64,000 bases of DNA. Origin: Byssochlamys sp. IMV 00236. Its lineage: Eukaryota; Ascomycota; Eurotiomycetes; Eurotiales; Thermoascaceae. The position numbers and the translations under genes are program-made. The notes beneath the pieces were generated by a model that saw only the letters and a program-made list of their open reading frames with translations, did no database searches and was not told the DNA's origin. Location of the stretch: NCBI GenBank assembly GCA_001931875.2, contig MSJH02000544.1, positions 434,001 through 498,000 on the forward strand, read 5' to 3'. Each line of letters opens with the position of its first letter. The stretch's first letter is position 1. Below are positions 46,532 through 58,978 of the stretch, piece after piece.

Positions 46532-48648
46532 TTAGCGTCGAAACGGTTTCTTGAAAACAGGCACTTTCTCCACATTTTCGGCATGTATATTCTCGAATCG
46601 AGCAGAGCTATCATCCTGGCACTGGGGTTCCTGCTGCGAAGCAGTCATGGACAAAAGTCCAGGCGAAAATGGACTCCATCTCGGTACGGACGATGTATTA
46701 GGTTGACTTTGCAGCACGGATAATCGATCTGTAGAACACGATCGTGCATTAATCCCGCTGCTATGGAGGAGGAACTGGGGAGATGCGGTTTTCTCATTCC
46801 TTATATGGGTCACTGGAGATCCTGCATTTGTATTTGTATTTTTATCTGCGAAGATGTACGACGGTAGGTAAATTTCAGGAACACCTTCATGAGACGAAGA
46901 TTGGTCCCATTGTTTGTTCCCTGATATTGTGGCATTGTCTTTAAGGGAATGTGGTGTCGCTTCTCGCTGATGGTGGTTGTTTTCAGATGAGAATCTGTTG
47001 TTAATCCAAGTATCTTGATGCGGATCTGTCGGTCTGTGTTTGCGAAGAAATGTATTCGGCGCAGGAATAGCCATGGGGCTTGTAGCGAGTTCTCTATGGC
47101 TGCGATTTCTTAGCTCGTTCGATCTGTAATCGTAGAGATTCTGGGGACCGTTTTGACCCGATGGTGGAAACCGATCATACAGGTCGCTGGAGGATGCTAC
47201 TGCTGGGCGCGTGCGGTTTTCTTCGATTTGGTCATCTTGGGGAGACTGTCCAAAGAACTTCACCGGAGAGTGAGAATGGTCTGCTGATTCTGATGAAACC
47301 GGTCCTGTCCCCAGTGGTCTGAAGATTTTGTGCTTTACTGCAGGAAGTCTACCGGATTGTTGATTGCTGGAAAAGGACAGTCGATCCGTCACTGACAGCC
47401 TTGTCTGCATGTCATCTGAGATCTGACTCGGGAGAAATGGAGAGAACAGGTTGCTTCTGTCCATGGAGATGCTACTTTGTCTGTCATCATTCCGCAGAAG
47501 CGATGAGATGTTCAATTTTCCTTCTCTTTCTGCAAGAACTTGGTCATCGATGGTGAATCGATTACAGACTGGACGGCCAGTCGCCCGTGACACGCAGGGA
47601 GAGTTTTGTGTCGAAGCAGTATCCGCCGGCTCAAAAGCGACGGAGGAATAGCCATCACTTTCATAGCCATTCTCACTCACGAGCTTCCTTGAAGAAGTAT
47701 ACTTTGAATAAATATCGTCTGATATAGAGTGCCGCTGATGGTTTTGAGCAGAGCTTGGCGTATACTTGGTCCCATCCATCTCATGGTCAGCGCTACCAAG
47801 AAGCAGTGAAGATTGGTCTTCGGCACGATATTGCTGGGTTCGCCTCCTTGATCTTTCTCTGGCCTTCACTATACTCGAAGGAATGTGCCTTTCTTCTCTG
47901 TCCAAGAGCATGGATTCTGAGGACTGCTGGCTATGCTGGATTTTTGCCGCCGTTGACAAGAGAGCCGTATCTGGCCGGTAACTGTTGATTATTATATTGA
48001 TATCTTTGGGTGTGCCAGTCTTGTTCCCTTCCTGGTCAAGTTTCCTCCGTTTTCTAGTATAGAACTCTGGCGATATGACTCTTTGGGCTGGGGCTTTCTG
48101 ACGCTTGCGATCATCATCTGTTATCTTCCTTCTCCTGCCCACCTTCTCTCTTTCTTCAGCAGAGACGTAAGACATTTTCAGCGGACGAGTGACTGATACT
48201 GTAGCCCAGTCATTCTTTTGCAGCAACTTTTGCTTGAGAATATCCAATCGAGAAGAGGTGGCGGGGTGCTCTGTCGTGATCTTGTCAAGGTAAGCCATGA
48301 ATAAGACGTCTGATAACTAAACCATCCACTTACGTTTCCATCCGTGCCCTTCCGCGTCTGTGAGTCTTCTAAGCGACCGGGTTCTTCTGAAGAACTGGCT
48401 CGACGTTGGGATATATATCTGCTGTCAGACTCTCTGGACCATGGCGCGTGAGAATGCTCCTGGTCTCCTTTCCCAGTCGCTGCAGGGTGGTTCCAAGCAG
48501 GCAGTGAAGGGAATGAGGTATTATCCTGTTGATGAGATTCCTTCTGGACTTTTAATCTGGCTTTCGCAAAGTGCTGCTTTTGTCTTCTGGAACGTGATCC
48601 AGGTTTATTGTGCGAGTGCCGTTGAAGTCGGCCACCAGTCCAATTCAT
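46532..48648 (-). CDS. serine-rich, probably disordered fungal protein, unknown function
   Basis: Modelled as two exons, 48648-48334 and 48280-46532, total 2064 nt, 687 residues. The recognisable conserved part is around the junction: EEPGRLEDSQTRK before it, then RLDILKQKLLQKNDWATVSV, TRPLKMSYVSAEE and a basic RRRKITDDDRKR. The rest is Ser/Asn/Gln-rich with scattered basic patches and no domain. The donor is GTAAGT and the intron is 53 nt. The start is the first in-frame ATG of the open upstream frame; a start at ATG 48298 (588 residues) is the alternative. Nuclear localisation is suggested only by the basic patches. I recall the conserved block from uncharacterised Aspergillus proteins. Confidence 0.68.
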
Positions 48649-50600
48649 CGGATAACAGTAGCTTAGTCTGTCAGTTGAGCAACGGGCGTTTGACGGATAG
48701 ATGGAAAGATCAGTATAACAAGAGGTTGAGCCCAGAAGGGTAGATCTCAACGTGTGGTTACTGTTCCTGATAGAACGAACGCCATGTGACGCGGAGATAA
48801 GTCAGGGGATCTTCTCCGGAGAACATGATGCTGGCCCTACGAGTACCGCTGATTCTTTTCTGTGTGCCAGCTTCTCATTTTTAGAGATCATGACTCTCGT
48901 GAAGGCGCAGAATATAAATTTCTTCAAGTAGCTTTGACAGGGATATCACTACGAAATATCCCCGGTCGTTCTTATTCGAGGCGGAAAGGAATAGTTATAT
49001 ATATGGGACCGGACAGCAGACATCACCAAGCTTAGTAAGTCTAGCTAGATGCACATGAATCCACAAGCTTACCACGGCATTGAAATGTTGAAGCTTTTCC
49101 AGACCCAATTTCTTCATTGTCGCCATCTACCTACTCGTACTGTAACTATATCGATTCCATTCCATGGAGCTAACTTAGCTTCTGTGGTCGGGTCTCGGAC
49201 ATAGGTACTGCCGCTTCCGAGGTTAAAGCACACAAAATTTCGCCCTCGAAACTTTTCCTATCTCCATCGGTCGCACAACGAGATGGGCAAATAATTCCAT
49301 TGAACCATGTCGCCACAATGTTTTACCTCTCAGCACTTGGCAGTGACAATGATGATATGTGTGCAATTGGCATGATGAGGATGATCAGTTAATACTATTT
49401 CTGTCATGACGATCATGACGATGACGATGATGATGATGATGATGCTAGAGGTATTGGATGGCAGCCAGTGCCCAACTGTCCTGTAGGTGAGTTGATTGCT
49501 AATTTCCCCCGATTACTTTGCCTTCCACTTGCAGAAGAACAAGTCTTCTCTCAATGATGATCACCATATTCATAAGCATAGTTCACCTGAGGTCTTCGGA
49601 TCGCTGAACGACAAACATATACCATCTTTCGCTCCTATCTGAAAACACCTGTTCCCTTTGCCTGGCAGCCTTTGTTTCTTTTAGCGCGACGTGACGCTGA
49701 CCACCTGTAGATCCTAGTCTCGATAGTGTCCTTTCCCAGCAGTCTGCTCTATGATCCATCTCTCTACTCCGTAGTGGCTCTGGAGTCTGAGAGGTGCGCA
49801 GTGCCGAGTTGAGGACGGCGACTGCATTGCTGCCCGACAGTCCCATGACTTGTCCATCCTGTCCCCTTCGAGGTCTGAAGGCCCGAAATCAGTCGTAGCC
49901 GCCGTCGTTCGCTTATGTTCGACTTGAATAGATAAATCAATTCATCTTCCCGCGCAGTCCCCCTTTTTCTTTTTGCTCTCATCCCATCTGCCTGTGTCCT
50001 CACTCACTCTCTCTCTTGGTCGGAAATTACCGCCCAAGGCTGACGGTTTTCCGTAGAGGGTCCGAGTGGGACGAGCCACTACCCATATTATTATTCTCGT
50101 AACCCGTGTCTCATGCTCTCCCCCCTCCTTCTTTGCCGGTGGGATTGCAATTGCTCTGCAGCAGACACACCCGGCAAGTCCATGTATGGTTGGCTCGTAT
50201 GACTGCCGGAGGGTGTGACTCTGGGCCAGTTGTACAGGCGCAGGACCGCCTCGTAGCACTGTTTTGTGGCAGGAGAAGGCCTGTGGTCCAATCGTCCGGG
50301 CAGAGCGAGGGCGATGATGTACTGACTGGATGCACGAGAGACGCCCGGCCTTGATTTGCAGGGATTTGTGTGATTTCGCGCTCACCGCTGGCCAGAGGCT
50401 GACATCAGGCTGCATGCAAATGCCACGTCAAGCCGCGGGCGATTGGCAGACAAGGCGTGACTTCTGCAGCGGAATCACAGCCTGCGCAAGTCCGGTTCAC
50501 GCCCGGCTCGCACCGTCTCCCGAAGCCCCACGCGGTGATTGCCCGCTGATGGAAGGCCCCGCTGCCCATGCTGGTTAAAGACCCGGCGTCTCCCCCTTTT
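48649..50600. other. gene-free spacer upstream of the C2H2 regulator
   Basis: About 2 kb with no supported gene. A GAT/GAC trinucleotide tract lies at 49405-49444. The stretch contains the promoter of the minus-strand gene and distal upstream sequence of the C2H2 gene. Confidence 0.45.
49405..49444. repeat. GAC/GAT trinucleotide tract
   Basis: ATGAC units pass into six or more GAT units in non-coding sequence. Confidence 0.8.
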
Positions 50601-52073
50601 GCTGCATCCCCCATTCTGCTTCCTCTTTTTCTCATCTCAGACTCTGAATCAGAAACACTACTGACTATACTACTGCTGCTTCCATCCCATACTTTGAAGA
50701 AAAATTCACTCTGAGCTTACCCTCACAACACAAATTCTCCTGCTTCTGCATTTAAGGTCTTGTTGTGCATGCTTCCAGATCTACTACTCCTCAATACTCA
50801 ACAACAAACCCACCTGCATCCCGTGGATCTGCTACCACCTCCCTGGCTCCACAAAGATCCCATTGGAATTCAATCCATTTCCGTTTCCTGGACAGGCCCT
50901 GCTTTTGCTGTTCTTTTGAAGGACCCATTCTGAGTTGCCCTTTGAAGGGCTGCATCATTGCTCTCCAGGCTTAGTTCTGATCAAGTGACAGATAACAACA
51001 GGTAGTCCCCTCACATTTTTCTTTGCGTTCTTCCCCTTGCTTTTGTTGCTTTTGGACCGGGACCTGTTTCCGTAACCATGTAACCTGGATCATGTGCAAA
51101 CCGCACAGGAACCTCGGATGATACACTCTCTGGACCTGTTCTCGACTCGTCGCCAGTGCTGCTGGCACGGTCATACATGATGATGATGAAACCCCAAGGA
51201 CTTCTGGACTCCCTGACAGCCGTCAGGAGAATATGGATACTCGAGTGCATAATGCTGCAAACTCGAAGCTCACTGTTGACACCGTGTGGAACCTTGCCAA
51301 TGGAATACTCACTCCAAGCCTGGAGTCGGGATCTGGATTTGACTTTTGACTTTTGTATGGACCACGAGGACGAACCCAAGGCCCTTAACTCACGTGGACT
51401 TCTTTTTTTCTACCTGGACCGGATGAACCTTCCTGTGATTAAACAACAACAATGGACCAATGGACCCAAGCTTCGGATTACCTGGACTTGCTATTAATTT
51501 CGTGTGATGACCTTTGTTTGCTACCTTTTTGAACCCCCATGGACTCAGGATCGACTCGTAGCGATGTTTATTAGGACTGGAACCAGCCTTTTTTATGATG
51601 ACCAGCTATCTTATACTGGACCTCCGAAGCCGCTAGTGATGCGGACAGTTATTTATGACAGCCTCTACTGGACCAAAGGATTTCTGACACGTTGCTGACA
51701 AGTCGCAATGGCTGCATGGCGAAGCTTGCGACGTTGACGAGGCCTTGAGAGGAGTAAAACTACGGATCGCCCCGGTGATAGGACATACTGCACTACACCC
51801 CCAACAAAGGACCCCAACTCCATTGGAAGCTATATCTAGGACCCTACAGGAAACTTTGCCACTTGGCCACCTTGGATGATCATGCATGATGACAATAAAC
51901 TGGTTGGTAAATGAACTACCGTAAACATGACTTGAGATATAAAACTGACCCGGGGCACAGGACGCCACGATACTTGGACTCTCTCGGGACTTACTTTTCT
52001 TTTACATGCCTTGCACAGCTTCGGGTAACTGACTTGTCTCGTTTTATGTAGTGATTATTTCTGTCAATTTGGC
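50601..52073 (+). promoter_or_regulatory. probable long 5' leader of the C2H2 gene, rich in TGGAC and with uORFs
   Basis: The strand bias and CT-rich start (50600-50760) suggest transcribed leader sequence rather than plain promoter. The pentamer TGGAC occurs 13 times between 51053 and 51979 on the plus strand, and I found no reverse complement copies. An ATG at 51177 opens a 106-codon upstream frame ending at 51497. Long leaders with upstream frames are common for fungal developmental regulators. The transcription start cannot be seen, and an intron in the leader (AG at about 52050) is possible. Confidence 0.5.
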
Positions 52074-53970
52074 ATGTCATCCACAGGACTCAAGGCCACA
52101 ATGTCTCCCAGGATCAAGACAGACCCCAACAGGATGATCTCTCAATCTCTTCAAGCACTTCCCCAGGGTTCCCGACCCATGCATCCCATGCACGGAATGC
52201 CGAGCTTGACATCTACAGCCTCCCAGGATGATGATCTTTCAAGCCAGGATAGGTTTTCCTTGTCTTCACACATGCAGAGCAACCAGACATCCCATGGAAT
52301 GGAAGGATGGGCTATGACCTCTTCGGGCTCCATTGATTCCACTGATATGACACCAAGCGAACCTGAATCCCCGGAAGTCCAGATGTTGTCTTTTTCCTTG
52401 TCACAGCAGTTGATGCCTAGCAGCCACGGCGACTCTGCCAACAGTGGTTCCATGTATTCTTCACTGTCTGATTTCCAGGCTGTCCAGGATGTGACCGACA
52501 ACGACATGGATTTCACCCAAGCACAGGATTTTCACCAGTTTTCTTCCATGGTGGACTTTTCCTATGACCATGACACGTGCACCTCGAGCGGGACTCAGGG
52601 ATGCACACCAGACGATGCTGCGTCGGTGGGACATGGCTCCCAGAATGATGACACCCAAATGATGGCTGCCAGCGATGCTTGGAGTTCTTTGGCCATGGAC
52701 ACTGGAAGCTTTCATGGATCAACCCTGGACCACCTCTCGTCTCATATCTTCCACCCCGTTCCCGTCTCTCCCCCTTTGACCGAAGCAAGCAATGATATGT
52801 CTGTCACGTCGTCTTGTTCCAATTCTGGTTATTCCTTCCATACCCATGAGGATGCGTTCTTTGGAGACCTTGCGCCCACCACCATTGGGGGTCAGACGAT
52901 CAACTTGGGCGATCCGCTCTTCCCTTTGACACCACCATTGAGTGAACAGGATCCCAACAGGTTAGGCTATATAATCCCCTCTTGCGGCAGATGGAGTATT
53001 GACAGAATATTCGCAGGACAATTAGACCTTCCAAACAGGCGCAGAGGCCACTACTCTCAGCGGCTACATCCCGCAACCAGAGGAAATCGGACCCTGAGTT
53101 TTATTCTTCCTTGTCTGTTAGAGAGCCTCTTCGCCAGCGGTCCAAGGACGGTTCCGAGATCAGAGCTCCCCGGGATCATCCATACTATTCTCTGCCAACC
53201 CAGGCCGATGGAAAGTACTACTGCCCTTTTGCCACTGGAGACAAGCCTTGTAATCACCCTCCTACTACTCAGAAATGCGCTTACCAGTAAATAACCCCTT
53301 TCCCTTATGACTTCTCATTCTCGGACGCTGACCAAGTCGCAGCAAATATCTGGACTCTCACTTGAAGCCATACCGTTGCAAGGTTCCTGCCTGCATGGAT
53401 GCCCAGTTGCAATTTTCTTCCAATGCATGTCTTTTCCGTCACGAGAGAGAAGCCCATGGATTGCACGGCCACGGAGACAACCCCCATTTGTGCCTGTTCG
53501 AAGGATGTGACCGATCTGTCCCTGGATACGGCTTCCCCCGCCGTTGGAATCTCTTTGACCACATGAAGAGGGTCCACGATTACACTTCATCCGAGCGCCC
53601 CAGCTCTCCAGAGACCGCCCCTGGTGTCCTCAATGCGAAGAAGAGGGATACTGTGCGCAAGAGGAAGGTCACGGGGCCAACCGCAGCCCAGACAATGAAG
53701 CGTACCCGCTCTACGCACTCCCAGGCGAACCCCTTGAAGGCTGCCCATGCTACTGCCCACCTCGGACAGCGGCTGCAGAATGCGGAGAGGAACTACTATA
53801 ACTGCCGCTCTCGCTTGCTCGAGGAGATTAGTAACATCACCCCTCAGGATCCAGCCATACACGAAAAGGTCAATGCCAGCCTCCAGGAACTGATCACCTT
53901 GGGTCTGAACTACCGTCACATTGAGGCTAGCCAAGCTGCGACCCAGATGAATGGAAGCGCCTCAACTTGA
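52074..53970 (+). CDS. C2H2 zinc-finger transcription factor
   Basis: Three exons: 52074-52960, 53017-53286 and 53343-53970, total 1785 nt, 594 residues. The first 295 residues are Ser/Met/Gln/Asp-rich and look like an activation region. An atypical Cys/His cluster (YYCPFATGDKPCNHPP) precedes two C2H2 fingers: C398, C403, H419, H424, and C436, C441, H459, H464 (FPRRWNLFDHMKRVH). A basic stretch (KKRDTVRKRKVTGP) follows and a helical C-terminus (RNYYNCRSRLLEEISN) may dimerise. Similar fungal factors with a GHGDNPHLC finger linker exist, but I cannot name the orthologue. The long leader upstream suggests translational or developmental control. Confidence 0.92.
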
Positions 53971-55100
53971 GGACGTTCAGGATGAGGTTCTTGACACCCG
54001 AAGACCTCTTTGGATTTTAACCTCGCCCCCAATTGGGAGATTGACCCACCAGATGTTCCAAGCTCACGATGCCCAGGCATGAGCAGAACAGGTGCGCATG
54101 CTGAGCCAGTCCTGGAACACGCTCATGATATGACGCTTGCCTACTCTCGGACCATGACTCTGCCCAGAAGAGCGGTTCTCGAGATAGGCAACACGACGTG
54201 ATAGCTGTGCCCTATATGTAGGCAGCTTCTCTGGTCGTTGATATACTGTCTGTGAACTTAATGAAACCCAGCTCGAGACTGACTGCAGTTGAGGAAGGCA
54301 CGGGGTTCGCTGCACTGGGAATATTTATATTTTCCCACAGCAACAAGGAGCAGATGACCTGAGGTGTACTGTCTTCTTGCTGGTAGAGAAGACAGCTGCT
54401 GCTTTCAGGGAAAAAAGAAAAGTGGATATCGAGGGTAGAAGCCTAGACAGCTTCACACAACGGATATAGAAGAAGAAAAAAAAACAGGCGGAAATTTGTG
54501 CAAGCCGACCCTCCAAAGGGCGACTAGATCTTTTAGCAGGCGTTCACAGTTGGTTTTAGTGGATTTGTCCTTGATGCATTTTGCTGATTTTGTCGTTCTA
54601 CTGTTTCTTATCTTACGCATTTCATTCAAGGTTCAGTTTATTGGATTACAGGCGATATCTTAGATTACAATGGTTCGGTACCGATGTGTATAAGGCTGGT
54701 CCTCCAGGGAAGGCCTCTTCAGGGAAGGGGGAAAAAGGGCAAAAAAGCTCCGCAAAGTGAGCGTCTCGGATTAAAGAGGGTTTATGCGCTGGGGCGGTAT
54801 TCTTTTCATAAAAGGATTAGTTATATATGGTTTCAAGGTGTTCAAATTGATACTATTACATTCATCACTATATATTCTCGCAAATATCTCACGAACACTT
54901 AATTGGTAAGCAGGTAGCACTCTTAAAATGAAGCGAGGAATAGTTATCATCTTAACTAACTGGTAGTCAAATGGAGTACGTTATACTTTTTATCTCATGT
55001 CGCGTCGTATCACGTCAAGAAAGCCTCAATTCAAACTTGCAGATTGACCAGCGCCCAGTCGGGGGTCATCTTATGGCATAATATGCCGAATATTGCTTAG
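53971..55100. other. spacer between convergent genes
   Basis: The first part is presumably the 3' UTR of the C2H2 gene. An A/T-rich stretch follows from 54800. No gene is supported. Confidence 0.5.
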
Positions 55101-56622
55101 TTATGCATTGTCGCCGGAAAACTCTGCATTCAAGAATCTGACAAACGCATCAGGCACTTGAACCATGGTCAAACCGCCACCGCCTGCCCCGTGGCTCTGC
55201 CCGATATACGCCCGATTCAAACCGATCCACTGCCTTCGCAGGCGCTGCAGGCGCGGTAAAGCCAGAATCCCACCCGCACCCGCCAGCTCGTCCGTCGTAC
55301 CACCGGTAGCGACATGAGCCGGGATGAAGACCGGGAACGAAGCCTCCGGGACAGGGATCGTGATACCGCGACCGTCAGCGCTCTGAGCGACGGCGGCTTC
55401 AGCCGAGGGGGTGGAGAGGGTGAATGTCCGGATGGCGTTTATGATGGCTGAGATGCGTTTCTCCAGGGAGTAGAGAGCGGTAGGGTCGGTTGCGGCCGGT
55501 AGGACCGTTGCTTGATGGGGCTTGACTTTGGGTCTGGGGAGACCGTTGCGACTTACCCCTGCGGTAGTCGCTTTTGTGACCACGCTGGGGGCATACGAGC
55601 GATTATTACTTGACGATGAAGCGGACGCAGAAAGCGCATCCGCGAGAGATGTCGCTTGAGGTGTCGTGTCTGGTTGGGCGATCGTAGTGCCTGTCAGAGC
55701 GGTCCAGATGTCGTGGACCGGAGGCTCTTTGTCACTCCACGGCACCGTGAACAGAGGCTTGTCCCATCGGCTGTACGTCGAGGGTTCCTCGTACCGGAAT
55801 ATCAGGTTATCAAGGAGTTCTGGCGGGTATGGTTCTTCGGTATCTGGTTCTGCCTGGGCTGTGATTCTGTCCGGGGTGTGATTTGAGGTCTCGTTTTGAG
55901 AACCTTCCTGAGTTTCTGGCGTCTCCTGCGTTTGTCCGTTCCCTTGCTGTTGTTCGCGTTTGCGAAGACGAGCTTGATTGTTCGCGATGCATTGGGCAGC
56001 GGGCGTACCCACATGGACCTGTAATGCTCATGAGATAGTCCTATGTTAGCAATGAAAGTCCCTGTTTCTCTGGCTTTTCGTCGAGAATGAATCTCAAGTG
56101 AACCGTGTCTTCTTTCCCTTCCAACGAGGATGGTAACTCGAAAAAAAGTGTAACAACATACCACGCAAGAAGTCGTACTCAAAGCCTTCGCCTCACACCA
56201 CAACTGATATCTCCAACCCTTAATATAATTCATCCCATCCACTATAACAATACTATCACGACCCAACGCGCGTTTCGTCTTCGCATACACGACTGCACGT
56301 GCCTCCTTCTCCGAGCGCGCATTATCGTACACGGTCCGTGGATGCGCTTCATCATGCGACGTCACGACATGGATCTTATAGCGTGGTTTCGTCTTCGTCG
56401 AATCATCGGAGCCATCGTCGTTGATCGAGGCGAGGTATTCTTCCTGTATCGCTTCAAGTGATGCGGAAAGTTGTCGGGCACGGTATGAGAGGCCGGAGCA
56501 AGGGTAGCCGGTTAGGATTATTAGCTGTAGTTTCAAGGAAAGAAAAAAAAATAAGTTTGTTAGCTATAGATCATGGATTGTTGGTGGGGAAGGGGAATGA
56601 ATAGAGTCCATCTTACTGGCAT
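55101..56622 (-). CDS. kti12: Kti12, Elongator-associated P-loop protein
   Basis: Three exons: a 6-nt first exon (56622-56617, ATGCCA), then 56524-56162 and 56018-55101, total 1287 nt, 428 residues. Splicing yields MPLIILTGYPCSGLSYRA, the canonical start. Kti12 assists the Elongator complex in wobble-uridine modification of tRNA. Family boxes seen are DSIVIVDGMNYIKGWRYQLWC, the CVVHVGTPAAQCIANNQARL segment across the second junction, and LLDNLIFRYEEPSTYSRWDKPLF. The C-terminal block has IGLNRAYIGQSHG and FVRFLNAEF. The P-loop reads GYPCSGLS, with Leu where Walker A has Lys. The middle carries an extra Ser/Ala/Thr-rich insertion. Length is somewhat greater than yeast Kti12. Confidence 0.95.
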
Positions 56623-57168
56623 GATGAGATTTTTTTTGTGTTGGTTGAGCTTTCACTCGTTTCTTTACTCTTTTTGCTTTTCCCCCTCTCGTATTATTCG
56701 CATCTTGGAAATTTTGAGGAAATCGCGGGGTTACGGCGGGCACATGTGACTCGGGAAGGCTTTCGGCATGCCGAGCGGTGAATCGGGACCCCGCATGGAG
56801 GAGCATCCGAGGGAGTTCGATGCCCTGTCAATAATGGGCTTTGAGTGGTTGGATCGGGAATTGGACCTTTTAAGAGGGAATTATGATATATGAGCCTTTT
56901 TATACACTGCCTTGGGAATTACATTGGATATACTTGAAAGTAACTTCTCACTACAACTTGGTAAAACTAGACAACCGAATCCTGGCCCACAGATTATTCC
57001 ATGAAGCAAGGAAGACTCCAAGCCGGTGTTATATATATTTTGCGTCTCTTGCGGATGCTTCTATATAATGAAAGGTCTATTGTGAATGTCATGAGTCTGT
57101 GTCGTGAACGTAACTTTTCAGCATTGCATCATGCATGAATGCCCTGAACGCCTCTCCTGAATTGACTT
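56623..57168. other. spacer between tandem minus-strand genes
   Basis: 546 nt with the promoter of kti12 and the 3' region of the methyltransferase gene. Nothing else seen. Confidence 0.5.
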
Positions 57169-58113
57169 TTATAGTTGGTCTTCGGCCCATCTGATTTCAT
57201 ATCCGAAAACAGTCCGTCTCAGCTTCTCATCCTGTGACATTATTAGCATGCATTTGATATTCCTCTCTGCACGACTTGGAGAACATACCCCTGGGTCATT
57301 CTCAAACAAGACTTTGTCCATCAATTTCTCAAATATCTTCGTGACCGTAAAGCCGTTCTCCTCTGCCAGCGGGAAGAATTTCTCCGTCTTTGGAAGTAGC
57401 CAGGGCTGATAAGGCGTGAAGATCACCAGTGCCACTGCCTCTTTCGTCTTCTTCAGCGTCTGCTGCATGGTCTTGACGAGATTGGGGTGCTCCCGATGGC
57501 TGTACACCACATCCGCCATGATGAGCACATCGAAGGCCTTCGAACCCTCTGGCAGGTATGAAAGGAGTTCATCAACAGGGTTACCCCATTTGTATCCGGT
57601 GACGTGCAGGGAGGATTGGCTTGGTATGAGCGACGCGGAGGACGAAGCATTCTGGCGCATGTTATCGACGAGGTCTGGGTCCGGATAGTCCGTCATGACT
57701 ACAGTGCGGGCGCCTTTGATGGCACAGACGATGCTGGGTACACCCGCAGCGGCTCCAATCTCCAGCACATCCTTGCCCTCGATCAGTTCGTTGGCTCTCT
57801 CTTCTAGATAGTCTGCGCTGGTCCGGCCCGCGTTCCATAGCAGATCCCCCTCCAAGGCTGTCAGTTCGAAAATCACATAACAATAGACAATTGCTACTAC
57901 AGGGAGTGCGAGGAAACAGTCAAAAGGTCATTCGATTCGTACGTATAATGGATGGCTGCCGACCAGGCGCACACGCACGGTCTGGCCGGAGAGCATTTTG
58001 TGCTCAGCATAAGTGGGCTCCTTCTCGGGCGGGTAAAAGCCCTCTGGGACGTCGAAGAGGCCGCCAGCATCGAGGCCATCCTGGAGTGCATCGTCCTCCC
58101 TGTCTGAGGCCAT
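57169..58113 (-). CDS. Efm7/Nnt1-type protein N-methyltransferase
   Basis: Three exons: 58113-57943, 57849-57289 and 57231-57169, total 795 nt, 264 residues. Splicing restores SHPLYGDLLWNAGRTSADYL, typical of the family. SAM motif I is VLEIGAAAGVPSIVCAIKGA; the acidic motif II follows (VVMTDYPDPDLVDNM), then a DVLIMADVVYSHREHPNLV post-motif. Yeast Efm7 (once called Nnt1) methylates the N-terminus and nearby lysine of elongation factor eEF1A. Length matches. The second intron (57288-57232) is 57 nt and stop-free, so an isoform with 19 extra residues near the C-terminus is possible. Confidence 0.93.
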
Positions 58114-58978
58114 GGCGACTGTCGAGGAAGCTGCGACAAGCAAAAAGCGAGACAAGATAATAATAATATAATATAATTAATTATGGCCCGAAAAGGAAAT
58201 CGAATTCTCCCGCGGGGCAGGCCGCAAGGAGACTAGCGCGGGTCCTCAAGGAGAAACTCGGGATGACGATCTGCACGTGATGCCGCTGACCGAGGCTTCC
58301 CCGACCACCGCGCATACCGTACTGTTACCGATCTTACGCCTGTTATCCGCAGTAATCCCCGTGGGGGCCGAGCCGAGATACAGACAGAATACACAGCCGG
58401 GTATTTGTCGGCGGTTCGCTGTTCCCTTCGTCCCGTGCTCCATCATGTCTCTTGCTCTTCTTCTCCACCTTTTTCCTCCAGATTTCCCCAGCGCAGTTCT
58501 GTTTTTTCTTGAAGCAGTCCAGTCCTGTCTGAATTGAATCCTCGGGACGAGGATTCTTGTTCCTGGTCGTTGTTCTTCAGCATCCGGTCGATTGTGCAAA
58601 GGCTCCCTTATCCCGGTATCTTTACGTCCTGGACGTCATTCCGCCTCGACATCGGAAACCCCCCACGCCTATCATCTCCTACTGTCCTCTCTCTCTCCTG
58701 ATCTCGGTCATCTCCCCACAGTGGCCATCGTCCATCTGCTTTCAGTATCTTCCTGTTTCCCGAGCCGCATTGGAACTCGTCACCACTGTCCAGCCCTCAG
58801 CGAACGATACTTCGCTTCATAGATTATTCTCACAGCCAGGATAGGTCTCTGGCCCTTGCGGCTCTCCAGGTTCCGCAAGGTCGTCTTACCCCCACAAGGC
58901 TGGTCAATCTTGCGTGACCTTGCAGAAGCCGGCCTATATTTATTTAGTCTACCGTCCGGACATCCACGCCTACACTTC
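58114..58978. promoter_or_regulatory. divergent spacer with probable leader of the next gene
   Basis: 865 nt between opposite starts. The right half is T/C-rich (58430-58530 and 58670-58760), resembling a long leader of the 58979 gene. In-frame upstream codons continue to about 58856, but the ATG at 58979 opens the protein-like part. Confidence 0.5.

Noticed and set aside
48178..48750. Upstream frame of the Ser-rich protein starting at 48750
   Set aside because: The codon at 48750 is TTG; the ATG at 48648 was used instead.
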